The notes under the pieces were generated by a model. It was not told the origin of the DNA and made no database searches. It was given only the letters and a program-made list of their open reading frames with translations. DNA of 26,193 nt, taken from assembly GCA_000277445.1 (NCBI GenBank), contig AJWJ01000326.1, forward strand, positions 1 through 26,193, read 5' to 3'. The DNA is from Polysphondylium violaceum. Its lineage: Eukaryota > Evosea > Eumycetozoa > Dictyosteliales > Dictyosteliaceae. A program made the position numbers and the translations under genes. Within the stretch, counting starts at the first letter, position 1. The number at the start of each line of letters is the position of its first letter. Shown piece after piece: positions 1 through 10,953 of this stretch.

Positions 1-2
1 TT

Positions 3-89
3 GCCGTCGGTGTCATCAAAGGTGTTGACAAGAAACAACCAGGTAAAGCCGGTGACAAAGGTAAAGCTGCCCCAGCCAAGAAGAAATAA
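3..89 (+). CDS. eef1a: Elongation factor 1-alpha, C-terminal 28 codons (5' part outside window)
   Basis: The window opens inside a reading frame that begins AVGVIKGVDKK and ends in a Lys/Ala-rich tail PAKKK before a TAA stop. AVGVIK followed by a lysine-rich end is the conserved C-terminus of eukaryotic EF-1alpha, the GTPase that delivers aminoacyl-tRNA to the ribosomal A site. Codons are rich in C-ending choices (GCC, GTC, ATC, AAG), as expected for a very highly expressed gene. An AATAAA polyadenylation signal follows at 116-121, 27 nt after the stop. Only the last domain-III residues are visible, so copy number and completeness of the gene cannot be judged. The family call rests on a short but distinctive peptide. 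Confidence 0.85.
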   Translation, partial: AVGVIKGVDKKQPGKAGDKGKAAPAKKK

Positions 90-115
90 GGTTCTTGATT
101 TTTCTTTACTCAAAT

Positions 116-121
116 AATAAA
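116..121 (+). terminator. Poly(A) signal AATAAA of the EF-1alpha gene
   Basis: AATAAA lies 27 nt after the EF-1alpha stop codon in AT-rich sequence, the usual place for a polyadenylation signal. AATAAA is common by chance in such AT-rich DNA, so position is the main support. Confidence 0.45.
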
Positions 122-278
122 TATTGTATATTTTTTATAAAGGATTTTATGGTGTTATTTATAAATCTTAATATTGATAATATTAAAGATATCTTTTAAT
201 TTTCTCCATTATTGAGTATTATTTTTATTTAATCTTTTTTTTTAGATAAATTAAAAAATGGTTTTGGAAGACTAGTTT

Positions 279-900
279 TTATAAATCAATCAGATTGGAT
301 CCTTCACTTCTTCTCTCCTTAGCAATAGAGGCATGGCTTCTTTTACTACTGTTTATCAGCTTTTTAATCTCAGCATCCCAATCAGGGGCTAGAAGACAAA
401 TGAATGCCTTGGCGATCTGCAGTTTTTCCTTCAAAATAGTACTTGCAGAGCCCTGATATGTGTTTCTCAACGGCAATGGTTGCCCATTCGGGATCTATGT
501 TGTTGTTTCTATTGTTTACCGCCTCAACGAACCCAAGACTTTGGCTATACACCTTAGAGATGGTTTGTTCCGTTGTACGAAAGTGATAGAATGGTCTGAT
601 ATCTCAAGAACTTCTAACTCTCCAACATTCTTCCCACCCGTTTGTTTATCGATCACCTCAAACATTTCATCCTTCAGACATCCCTAATTCTTCAAGAGCT
701 CAAGTGTTTTTCGTCTTTGATCTGGATATCATTGGCATACCTGATATACTCCGCAATCCAACTTTCAAAGTTGCTGTTATTTTTGAGGATCTCAGCAATC
801 TTTGAGCTGAAAACCTTTGCCTTGGAGTTATCTGTATCCTCTTCTTCTCCTTGATCGTCTCTACGATCTTCGTTATCCTCAGAGTCTATCTCAGTATAGG
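279..900 (-). pseudogene. Decayed coding remnant, unidentified (possibly of retroelement origin)
   Basis: About 620 bp between EF-1alpha and the BEACH gene is clearly richer in GC than the flanking spacer. On the minus strand it holds several protein-like stretches, rich in Glu, Lys and Ile, lying in more than one frame. No continuous gene remains and at least two breaks are evident. I do not recognise the family. The charged, helical character and the absence of any enzyme motif would suit a gag-like or other structural region of a retroelement, but a dead host gene is equally possible. No terminal repeats were found on either side. Treated here as a fossil. Confidence 0.5.
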
Positions 901-997
901 AAATAAAAAATAAAAAAGTATAAAAATTGCACGAGTAAAAAAAATATTTTAGTCTTCGAAATTATTTATTTAAGCAATATTTAATTTAAACACCAAA

Positions 998-3900
998 TCA
1001 ATTATAAATCATTGGAATAATGACCAAATTACCATCATTTAAACCAATCATTAAAAATTTTTCCTGAGCTACCAAAGCTATAGATTTAATAGTAGTTGGA
1101 GAATCAAAACTATGAACAATACTCAAATCTGGAAGTGATCTAATCTTGACACCTTTTGCCCCACCAGTAATAATATATTGATTTGAATCACCGACACCAA
1201 ATACACCACCCTTTTTTACAACCACCTCACCAGTCAATTTAATGTCATAGAGTTTTTCATCACAGGGCACCATTGCCAATAGTTTACCATTAAAAGAATG
1301 AATATAGAGAAAAGACATTGAACAATAGGTGATAACACTTTGACACACTGTCGATATTTTAACCATTTCAACGGCACCACGATGAACCATGGATCTAATA
1401 AAAGTACCTTTTCTTAGATTGTGTAAAATACATTTTCTATCCTGAGAACCAGAGGCAATAAGATCCCATTCCTCACTGATATCCAAACATTGAACAGCTT
1501 CATCGTGACTACAGAGTCTATAGGAAGGCTTGGCTCGAGAATCACGTAAAAGAGAGGCACAGTCTTGCCATACCAAAATGGTGGTATCACTTGAGCCTGT
1601 GGCCAAAGTTTTACCACTTGAACCCAAACCCATACAAGTTACCATGCCTTGATGGAAATTTCTATACATGCGATGAATTTTACCATTTTGAATATTGCTA
1701 CACTTGAATATACTATCCCAAGTTGCACAGGAAAACATATATTTGCCATCGGGAGTGAGAATAAAGCAATTTGAAATACAAGTGACAGAGTCTGACATGA
1801 AAAGGGTATCAATCTGTTTTTCACGATAGGTTGACAGACTTTTATCAATATCAAATGTAAATGGAAGACCATTGGATGGAGATGGATCAAATTGATTAAC
1901 TGCCAATACACCATCTCTATAAACTAGTACAATAATTTCACTATCTTGACAACTACCAATATGTACCAATGGTAATTTACTATTGGTTTTTAAAATTTTA
2001 AATGGATATTGAGTTGATGATGATAATGTTGGTGATGTTCCTATATCTATATTATTATTGTTATTGTTATTATTATTACTACTTGGAAATAAATTTGTGA
2101 TTCTTGAAAATAAATCTTTTGGAGTTTTTTGTAATTCTTCAAGAGTTTTTCTTTTTGGATGAGGTTTGGTAAATATTTGAGAGGGAGTTTGACCAAATTC
2201 ACGAATTTGAGAATTGATTGAATTTCTTTCGTCTGGATCATCTCTTTGAAGGGCTTGATTGTTTTCATAGGTCAAATGAAAGAATACATTATTGGCTTCA
2301 ACAGAATGAACACCATTTTGTTTATAACCAAAAATTAAATCTATCCAATGATTAATGTTTGCAGAGACATATTCGCTCTCTAGAGCTTCTCTATTTTTAC
2401 GAATAAATTCCTCTGAAGAGTCGTTGGCCCAAGGTGGGAGAATTAGATCACCAGCTGGTGATGTTTGGAAATTAAAATTAAAATTATTGATATTGGTAAT
2501 AAATTCGGGCATGTAGAAAAACTCGGGGATCAATTCTTTAACGTCGGCCAAATTGGCACTTGTGACACCTTCCCACATTCTGGGCATAGATTCAAACATT
2601 CTCTGAGGATGATCAAATACTCCGCTCTGGAGGGAAAGATGACAAGATGTAAATGGCTCCAAACGTACTTGGTAATAGGCTACAATACCAAAGTTACTAT
2701 AATGGGATCCATAGAGAAAAGCTGGCATTTGTGGATCATTAAATGAATTGTATCTGGCCAACAAAGTATCTAGTCTTTGTTGATTCAATGCTCCAATTGG
2801 TTTTGTCAAATCTCTAAAGGAGCTTGCATCTTTGAGATCTAGGGTAGAGGATTTATAGTCGGCAATAATTTGAGGGAAAATTGGATATTGGGATATATCA
2901 TTGTAGGTTCTACCAGCAATTGTATTTAAAGCCATAAGATATTCAAAATTACTAATCTCTCTATTCTTCCATTTCATTACCAATTTGGTTTTCTTTATAA
3001 TCTTTGAAGGATGTTCAGACCATTTAACTTTGAGATTTGGAGGATGAAGTGATACAATCTTGTTGAATATGACATTGGATTCATTTTCTGTGGAGAAAGA
3101 AAGCATATAGGATTTATGGTTTAAAAATATTTCAATAGAGTTCCATCTTAGGAGATAACGTGCTTTATGAATTTCAACCAAATCCCTTATTCTCCAATTA
3201 AATGTATTTTTAATCACTATACTACCATAATCAGGATCTGGAATTTTAACGCCAGCTTTATCATATTTTATCTCTTTATCAAATGTTAGATAATAGTTTG
3301 TCAATGTAAGTTTTCCATTAATAGCTCCAACTGGTGTAATTAATAAACAATTATAAAGTCCAATTAATTTCTCTGGTTCAACTTCTATATTATTGTTTTG
3401 ATTATTATCTGGATTATTATTTTGATTATTATTTTGATTATTTTGATTATTATTTGGACTAAGGATGTTATTATTATTTAATGAATTATTTGAACTATTT
3501 GTTAAAGATGAATTTGGAGTTGAATTATTTGTTGTTGAGGGAGTTGAACTATTTGAAAATATATTTTGTTTGCTTGGTGATTTTAAAAATGTAGGTGATG
3601 ATGATGATGAATTAAATTCAGGACCGCCATTGGTAGTAATAGTATTACTGTTGTTTGATATAGTAGAAGAGTTTAATAAATAATTACCACCACTAATTGA
3701 TAATTGATGAAATAAAATATTACTACTATTTGAAATGACTGCATTACTATTTTGTAATTCTTTTAAAAATTCCATTTCTTTAAATAATGTTGTGTTGGGT
3801 GAAATTAATTTATCACTCTGAATTGAAAACACTAGATTACCCAAACCATCACCACAATCTTGATCAATGTAGTAGGTTTGATTATCAGTTTCAAATGTAT

Positions 3901-6900
3901 CTGCAATGATTCTTCTATTTCTACCAAATCTATTTTGTTTATTCAAACCTCTATAATCTGATCCTAAATAATTTCTCTTTAACTTTCTTCTCATTCTTGA
4001 TGGTCCTTCAGTTTTATCTAATTTCCAAAATATAGTTCTAGTATCTTCTGGTTCAACAATATTTGTTGTTGTTGTCGTTGTAGTTGTTGTTGTAGTTTTA
4101 ATACCAATATTATTTTTTGGTGGACTTGACGATGGTGAAATAACTGGTGATTCGTTTGGACTTGTTGGTGTTTGTTTCATACTATTATTATTATTATTAC
4201 TATTATTATTCAAATTACTATTATCATTATTATTATAATCAATTCCCAATTCTTTTAATTTATAAAATATTGAATTGAATATATTATTGTTGACATTTAT
4301 ATTTTGAATTTTAATACCATTTAAATTTCCAGCTCTATTTCTTCTAATTTTAATCCAATTTTTAAATAAAAGATACTGATTTCTTTTTTCCAAAAATTTA
4401 TCATTGTTTCTTTTCATAATCTCTTCGCCACAATCGATATCCCAGAGATAGGAGATGTGTTTGGGTAATTTCATTTGAACCGATAGGAAATCATTTCTAG
4501 ATTTGTTGATTAGATTCTCATCATAGGCACTGACAGACGACAAAACATCTTCCCACCAAGTGTCGGTGTTTTGCTGTTGTGGTGGAATCATGTCTTCCAA
4601 CATCCTCACGACGTCTTCTTGGTTCTCTAGTGTAGACTCCTTGAGATACAATGCTATCCATCTAGACTCTGCTTGTGAAAACATGGGTGACGATGTCTCT
4701 CTGAGAATCACAATGATTTGTGATCTAGATTTCTTTATTCTCTCCAACTTGGACACGTCTCTATAGATCTCCAACGTCGACACTTTGGGACTACTGTTGA
4801 TGAGTTGCTGTTCCTTTTGACTGGGCAAAACATAGTATTTCTTTAGAATCTGTAACCATTGATCCACTCTAACATTGTTTCTCCAAAAGTGTGTATTGTT
4901 TTGCACTCGCTGACGTATGGTTTCAAAGAGACATATTTGGGTGAGTGAATGGGTCTCACACCAGAGTTGAAAGTTGTTTAGTAAAAGATGTTGGGTGGCA
5001 ATTTGCCAGAGTTGAAGGTTTGTACTTGTGAATGATATCAATCTACCCAAAATATCAATGTCTTCGGGTGTCCAATAGGGTGCAGAGCTGGGCATTGATT
5101 TCAAAAGCATCGATATTGTTTGAAAACCGTGAGTCTCTATGATTTGCTCTCTAAATATTGGCTGATGTTCCAAAAGAGACAAGAGTACTTTGAGGAGTGA
5201 TCCAATGTGGCCCGATCCTAGACTGGATGGGAAAATGGGTGTTGGGGCATGAGAGTGAGGGATAGAGACAAAGTCGACATCACCACAGGCTATGCTAGTG
5301 AGTTCATTGATTTCTGCGGCCTCTATTTGCATGCCAGATATATTTTGACCAATTTGACCAAACAGTGGATAGATCATCTTGATGCCGCCGATATTGATTA
5401 GCTGATCAATGGGTGATGTTGTCTTTATGATACTGACGCCCTCCATAATGGTCGATGCGTTTGGGAGCTCACCTGTCGATATTTCAAAACAGAGTGCCTT
5501 GTCGGTTGCCTTGGGATGATAGAGGAAAATGATCTTTATGTTTCTTTTACCAGTCTCTAAAAAGAGCTCACCATTAAATATACCTGTGGTTCCTTCTCGC
5601 GGTATCTTTTCGTAGATGAGTGTTGCATCCTTGCCCAGTGAATAGATGTGGGCAGCCTCCACCGGTGTAAAGGCTTCCTGCACCATGAGGATCGATCCCA
5701 TCCGACCGATAAATGCATTGGTCATGGACATAGAGTTACCCACATGACAACGAGTAAATGGTTTATCCGACTTGGGATACAAAAGGGGCATCTTTTCTTC
5801 AAGACGTCCGTTTACATAGAGACTAAGTTGCGACTTTCTCAACAAAAAGTACTCGTGTGCGATGGTGACGTGATACCATTTGTGGGGTTGAAACTTGTAC
5901 ACCGACTTTATGATGGGTGCCTTTGTTTTGGTCTTGATTGAAAACACCAACGATTGCAAATAAAAGCAACACTCGAATCCAACATCGTCGTCTGAAAAAA
6001 AACTATATAAACTAGGTTTAAATTTAAAGTTTGTAAAATCCTCTGTATTGATCCAAAATGAAATACTGTATCCTCCATCAAATGCCTGTCTCTGTGGCAC
6101 CATTAACCCTGAACTTGCATTACTAAAATTAAAAAATGTATCTGGTCCATCTCTTTTCTTAAACATATATTCCAATACTTCAACTAAAACATTCCACCAA
6201 TATGGCTATAGTTTTTTAAATATATCTATGTTATTAATACTATTACTAATAACAAACTCTTTCAATGAATACAATACCCTTTCATCATTTATACTTTCCA
6301 AGAGCTTGATAAAGAATTTAAATTCTTTGGGAGTGATATTAAAATAACATAATATTTGAAGACAAACAGATACTTCACCAATGATATCACTGTCGTGTTT
6401 TGAACTTGATATCAAGTAGTTTAATAACTTAGTGATCCATTTATCATTACAACAATAGTTTTGAATCAATGCACTTGAATATAACAATGCATTTAATTTC
6501 TTTAGCAATAATAAATGTAAATTTCTATTTGACGATGACTCTGTTACCGATAGAATTGATGACTCTAGTAATAAATTGAAAAACATATGAAAATAATCAA
6601 AATTCACTTTTTTTAATGAATATATATCTTGATATGATAAATTGATTAACTAGTGTGTGTTGTGTATTAGTGATTGTGATATTATGGTAATAATATGTAG
6701 TGTGTATATATCGTCAATAAATTTACTTTATCAAAAACTATATTAAATTCAGAGAATTGAGGTGATTTACTATTCTTTATCTTTGACAAAACTTCTTGAA
6801 AATAAATCTCTTCATTTCTGTATAAAGGCTGTGACGTTGACTCGATTTCCAGAGCCTTAGAATACATATTGAATGGTGTTTGATCACCACCAAGTGTGCT

Positions 6901-6903
6901 CAT
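998..6903 (-). CDS. BEACH-domain protein (Lvs family), LamG-like + PH-BEACH + WD40, ~1918 aa
   Basis: A large scaffold protein of the LvsA-F/neurobeachin family; relatives act in lysosome, contractile-vacuole, phagosome and membrane traffic. I assign exons 6903-6727, 6649-6278 and 6205-998, with introns of 77 and 72 nt in phase 0. Order along about 1918 residues: a helical N-terminus; a LamG/concanavalin-A-like domain (about 205-380, with GGYSISFWI); a helical ARM-like region; Asn-, Ser- and Thr-rich low-complexity tracts (about 838-1131); a PH-BEACH domain (about 1123-1250, starting EKLIGLYNCLL); the BEACH domain (about 1256-1530, with NREISNFEYLMALN, FLYGSHYSN and IDLIFGYKQNG); and C-terminal WD40 repeats (about 1590-1918, with GSSDTTILVW and GSQDRKCILH). 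Length and architecture are nearest to LvsE or LvsC as I recall them, but the paralogue is not settled. The second intron is my choice: without it an in-frame TAG interrupts the frame (see findings). Confidence 0.9.
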
Positions 6904-7021
6904 AGTTGTTGGTTCTACACAAAAACTATGTAGTGTGTGTTTATATAAAAGAAGTAGTTTTCGCTAAATGACAAAAATCAAATTAAATTGATTTTTCAAA
7001 AATTTTACAAAAAAAAAAAAA

Positions 7022-7320
7022 AAAAAAAGAAAAAGTATTCAGTCCCAAATTCAAAGGAAATAGGATGTGAGGTCAAATGTAAGGCATGTCTTGTTATCTA
7101 CAAAAATGATGCCTATGTGGCAATTGGTTGTCCTATGTGATTTCTATTTTATCAATCTACCCGATATGTGTATTGCTTTGACTCGATTACTTGAGCAAGC
7201 TCAATACAAAAAAATATGTGTGTGTATCGGTGGGACTGAAGGGGAAAACCGAAAAACAACTTTTCCTCAAATGCGTGATACTGTCCTCATTTCTCCTTGC
7301 CTATTTCCTAAAGTTTGAAA
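7022..7320 (+). pseudogene. Possible protein-coding fragment, unidentified
   Basis: The base composition here is less AT-rich than the surrounding spacer. One frame gives a cysteine-bearing peptide (GCEVKCKACLVIY), and an overlapping frame gives a leucine-rich stretch (LTRLLEQAQYKKICVCIGG) ending at 7318. Neither has a convincing start or intron context and neither matches a family I know. It may be a short fragment of a duplicated gene, an unannotated exon, or chance. The opposite strand is also open over part of this interval, which lowers confidence further. Confidence 0.2.
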
Positions 7321-7720
7321 AAATAGAGGAAACCTAAAAATCTTTTTACTATTTTGAACTACAATATCAACGGTTTTATAGAAAAAAAAAAAAATATTGT
7401 CTGATAATAAACCTCCATCGAGAGAGTGGGGGTCTGGCATTATCATCAAAAATAAATATCTTTTTTTTTTAAAAAAAAATTGATCAATTTTATAAATTTT
7501 TTGCAATTTTTCAATTTTTCTTTTTACAATCACCAAAATTATAAATATATCTTTAAATTTCCACATTCTATGTACATCACATCTTTTCTTTGATATTTTT
7601 AAAATTGTATTCTTATTTGTGATCAACGCTTAAAGGTATTGTAAAAAACATCTAGTATTGTGGTGAAATAAAAAAATAAAAAATAAAAATCACAACACCA
7701 CACACAATGTACATCAAACT

Positions 7721-7732
7721 TGCGCGCGCGCA
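7721..7732. repeat. Alternating purine-pyrimidine TGCGCGCGCGCA
   Basis: A 12-bp perfect palindrome of alternating GC steps sits inside very AT-rich spacer, between a CA-rich stretch and a TG repeat (7796-7807). Such sequence can adopt Z-DNA under negative supercoiling. No function is shown. Confidence 0.6.
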
Positions 7733-7992
7733 TTTTTCATAGTACTATTCCTAATATATACATACACCCTTTGATGACTATTTTTAGTTTTATCCGTGTG
7801 TGTGTGTTTTGATTTAATTTGATTTGATTTATTTCAATATATATTAACCAATTTATTTACTCAAAACAGTGTAATAGAGCAATATTATCAAATATAGACA
7901 TTATTTTATATTTGCACGCCCATACACAACTCATTTTTTAAATATTTTACATTTGCATTTGTATAAATCAAACATTCTTGTTCATTTCATTG

Positions 7993-8016
7993 TATAAATA
8001 TAACTAAACTTTTTTT
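7993..8016 (+). promoter_or_regulatory. Putative core promoter of the Galpha gene (TATA box + oligo-dT)
   Basis: TATAAATA at 7993-8000 is followed after nine bases by seven T residues (8010-8016). A TATA box followed by an oligo(dT) run is the usual arrangement of Dictyostelium core promoters, with transcription starting near the T run. It would give a leader of about 185 nt before the ATG at 8201. Confidence 0.45.
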
Positions 8017-8200
8017 CCCCAACAAGAATTATTTTGTTTATTACTCTTTTATTGTTACCGTAACCACCTTTCAACTTTCATTTCATAGTGTCATCACACC
8101 ACACATAGACCGACTCCTCTTTTCGTTTTCACACTCCAATTCCAATTTCTATTTTTATCCCATCCTCCTACTGATATAGAAATCAGAAAAAAGAAAAAAA

Positions 8201-9475
8201 ATGAATTGTAGAACATCACCAAAATCACAAGAGGAGCAAGTTTCGATAGAAATTGATAAAGAAATTAATCGTAATAAAAGGCGTATTCGAAAAGATGTCC
8301 AAATTCTTTTATTGGGCGCCGGTGAGAGTGGCAAATCTACCATTTTTAAACAATTGAAAATCTTACAAGACAATGGTGCATGGAAGCCAGAGGAGCTAAT
8401 GGATTATAGAAATACAATCTATGTAAATATTACCACACAAATACATGTTTTAATCAATGCATGTGAAAAGTTTAATCTACCCCTATTACCTGAAAACATA
8501 GTATGTATCGTGTTTATAATATATTCCCAACTGGTCGCGATATAGTATAGATACTAATATTGTTTCTCTCTTTAGGAACGATCATCCAGAATTAAAGACA
8601 GAAACCATAGCAATGCAGAATGGAATTCACAAATTGCCGATGATACAATGCATCTATGGAATGATCCTTCCATTAAATCTGCATTTGAAAAAAGAGATAA
8701 AGAATTTCAATTAAATGATTCAGCTGAATAGTATGTGTTTTAATAGACAAACATATACACATAATCACAATATTAACGGAGATTATCAATATAATATAGT
8801 TTTTTTACAAATCTTACTCGTATTTCAGAACCAGACTATGTACCCAATCCTCAAGACGCTCTTAGAACCAGAATTATGACCAAAGGTATTGTCGAAGCCG
8901 AAGTTATTTTCGATCAAATGAATATGAAGATTATAGATGTTGGAGGTCAAAGAGCACAAAGAAGAAAATGGATTCATTGTTTTGATGGTGTATCTGCTGT
9001 TATTTTTGTAGCTGGTCTTAGTGAGTAAGTATGAGTATAGTAGTACTAGTATTACTATTTTTCTTTACAGAATCCAATGTATACTAATCTATTATCAATG
9101 AATAATAGATATGATCAATATTTAAGAGAAGATAATAGAGTAAATAGAATGGACGATTCATTGGAATTGTTTCAAGAAATTTGTAATAGTCGATGGTTTA
9201 TAAACACATCGATGATTTTATTTTTAAACAAAAGAGACATTTTCATAGAGAAATTAAAAAGAGTACCTTTTAATATTTACGATCCAAGATATCAAGGTCA
9301 AAACAACTACGAAGAAACCTCTGTATATATAAAAAACAAATTCCATTCAGTAAGAGAAAACAAAACAAAAGATATCTACACTCATTTCACAATTGCCGTA
9401 GATTCTCAAAATATTAATTTTGTATTTAGCGCCGTCAAAGAAATTATTCTTAAACAAGTTTTGGAAGGAATTTAA
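8201..9475 (+). CDS. Heterotrimeric G protein alpha subunit, 348 aa, four exons
   Basis: A GTP-binding alpha subunit that would couple seven-helix receptors to effectors at the plasma membrane. Exons 8201-8500, 8576-8730, 8800-9024 and 9109-9475 join in frame to 348 codons, a normal Galpha length. Visible motifs: P-loop GAGESGKST (39-47); switch I TRIMTKG with the catalytic Arg176 and Mg-binding Thr179; DVGGQR (198-203) with catalytic Gln202; NKRD (267-270); and TIAVD (321-325) for guanine contact. The last splice uses the AATAATAG acceptor at 9101-9108, which restores the family sequence LSEYDQYL; the nearer ACAG at 9067-9070 would put the frame out. The protein starts Met-Asn-Cys, so the usual Gly2 myristoylation site is missing while Cys3 remains. 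An in-frame stop lies just upstream of this ATG. AATAAA follows at 9501-9506. The paralogue within the dictyostelid gpa set is not identified. Confidence 0.93.
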
Positions 9476-10953
9476 TAATAGTAATGTGAAAATTAAAAAT
9501 AATAAATAAAAATAATATTTGTGTGATGATGATAATAATAATAATAATAGCAGTAGTAATAATTAAAGTTTTAACTAAAAAATCATCATCATCAATCAGT
9601 ATCTCATCATTGAATTATTTGTTTATCGATTTTGGAAAAAAATGATGATGATAATAATGATCATAATGATGATGATGATGATGATGATAAAAGATATCAA
9701 AATGATATCATATTTATCCTAAAAGAGATCTAGATCTCCACAACAATTAAAAATAAAACTCACCACATCAAAAGAGAAACAAACTACATAAAAGAAGAAA
9801 TAAAACTTGAAAAAATTCCCACTTTTCCAATTTTTATCCATACCACATACCCCCCAAATTTTATGTTGAAATGTAATGATAGTGGTATGTTTTATATTTT
9901 TTTTTTAACATTTATATAAACCCCCACTAAACACAGATGTATATTATTTTAAACAAACAAAAAAAAACTCCATATAGAGGTGTCGAATCTCCCTTTTAAT
10001 TTTTAACTTATACTTTTCACTGTTTTTATCTATTCTCTATATATACCATACCCCCAATTAATATTAATACCTCACACTCACCCACTAATACGCACACATG
10101 AAACATACACACATAACATAATGAATTATAGATTTAAAATTTAAATAAAAAAGCGTCAGTGATGTAATTATTTTCTAAATGATAACAAAACATTAATTGT
10201 ATTTTTACAACAAATTTTTTATTTAATCTATCTCTATCTATCCCTCCCTTTATGTCTATATGTTAACATCTATCACCATTTTATTGTAAAAGTAATAGTG
10301 AATAACATCATCATCAAATAAATATTCGTGTCATATAGTATATCAGATCCAATACAGAGCAAATAAAAAAAACCAATTAATAATTTTCATTATTTAATGG
10401 AATCCCAAAGATAGTTTTTTCTGTCCATTGAATTACAAATTAATTCTCTATTCAATACATAGATTTTAAAAAGACATTCAATTTATACATATATATTCCA
10501 TACACACTCCCTCTCTTATTAATTATATCACTATTATCACATTAACTACACACCAGATATAAACCCACACAGTTGGTTAAATTAATTTAATTTTTCACCC
10601 ACCCTCACTCTCCCTTTAGATCAACCTGTTTTATCTATTCCTAGGAAATCCCCCAATTTTTAAATATATCCCACTACTGAAAATACTGACAAAACGACAA
10701 AAACATATATATACACTATCAAGTAATCAAATTGGCATTTTTTTAAATCTCTGAAAATTTATTCCTTTATTGTCAATTTCACATACTACACTTTTTTGTT
10801 ACCAACAACAACAACCAACTCTCTATTTATAATATTAAATATTGAATTTTAAACCAACAAATAGTTTAAACTCTATATAGTAGTATTATTATTCAAAGAT
10901 CGCAGTCGTCAATTAATTATTTATTATATTATTTATTTAAATCAACAACAAAA
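9476..10953. other. 1.48 kb AT-rich intergenic region, no gene recognised
   Basis: The spacer between the Galpha stop and the profilin-like start holds GAT/ATT trinucleotide runs (about 9520-9690), a perfect 14-bp palindrome GAGATCTAGATCTC at 9725-9738, and scattered C-runs and CACAC stretches. No reading frame, tRNA or snoRNA was recognised. Most of it is probably the upstream control region of the profilin-like gene. Confidence 0.5.

Larger units (their letters stand above)
6904..8200. other. Divergent intergenic region between BEACH and Galpha genes
   Basis: This 1.3 kb promoter-side spacer is shared by two divergent genes. It contains long A and T runs, CA/TG dinucleotide stretches around 7690-7815, a 12-bp alternating TGCGCGCGCGCA at 7721-7732, a T10A9 block at 7461-7479, and a less AT-rich island at about 7020-7450 with short open frames on both strands (listed separately). 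A TATA-plus-oligo(dT) element stands near the Galpha end. No tRNA-like or other RNA gene was recognised. Confidence 0.6.

Noticed and set aside
9077-9475. A separate 132-aa gene starting at the ATG at 9077
   Set aside because: It is the last exon of the Galpha gene plus intron sequence; joining 9024 to 9109 gives the family sequence without a break.
9725-9738. Perfect palindrome GAGATCTAGATCTC in the Galpha/profilin spacer
   Set aside because: It is only 14 bp, stands alone and has no second copy nearby; not enough to call a binding site.
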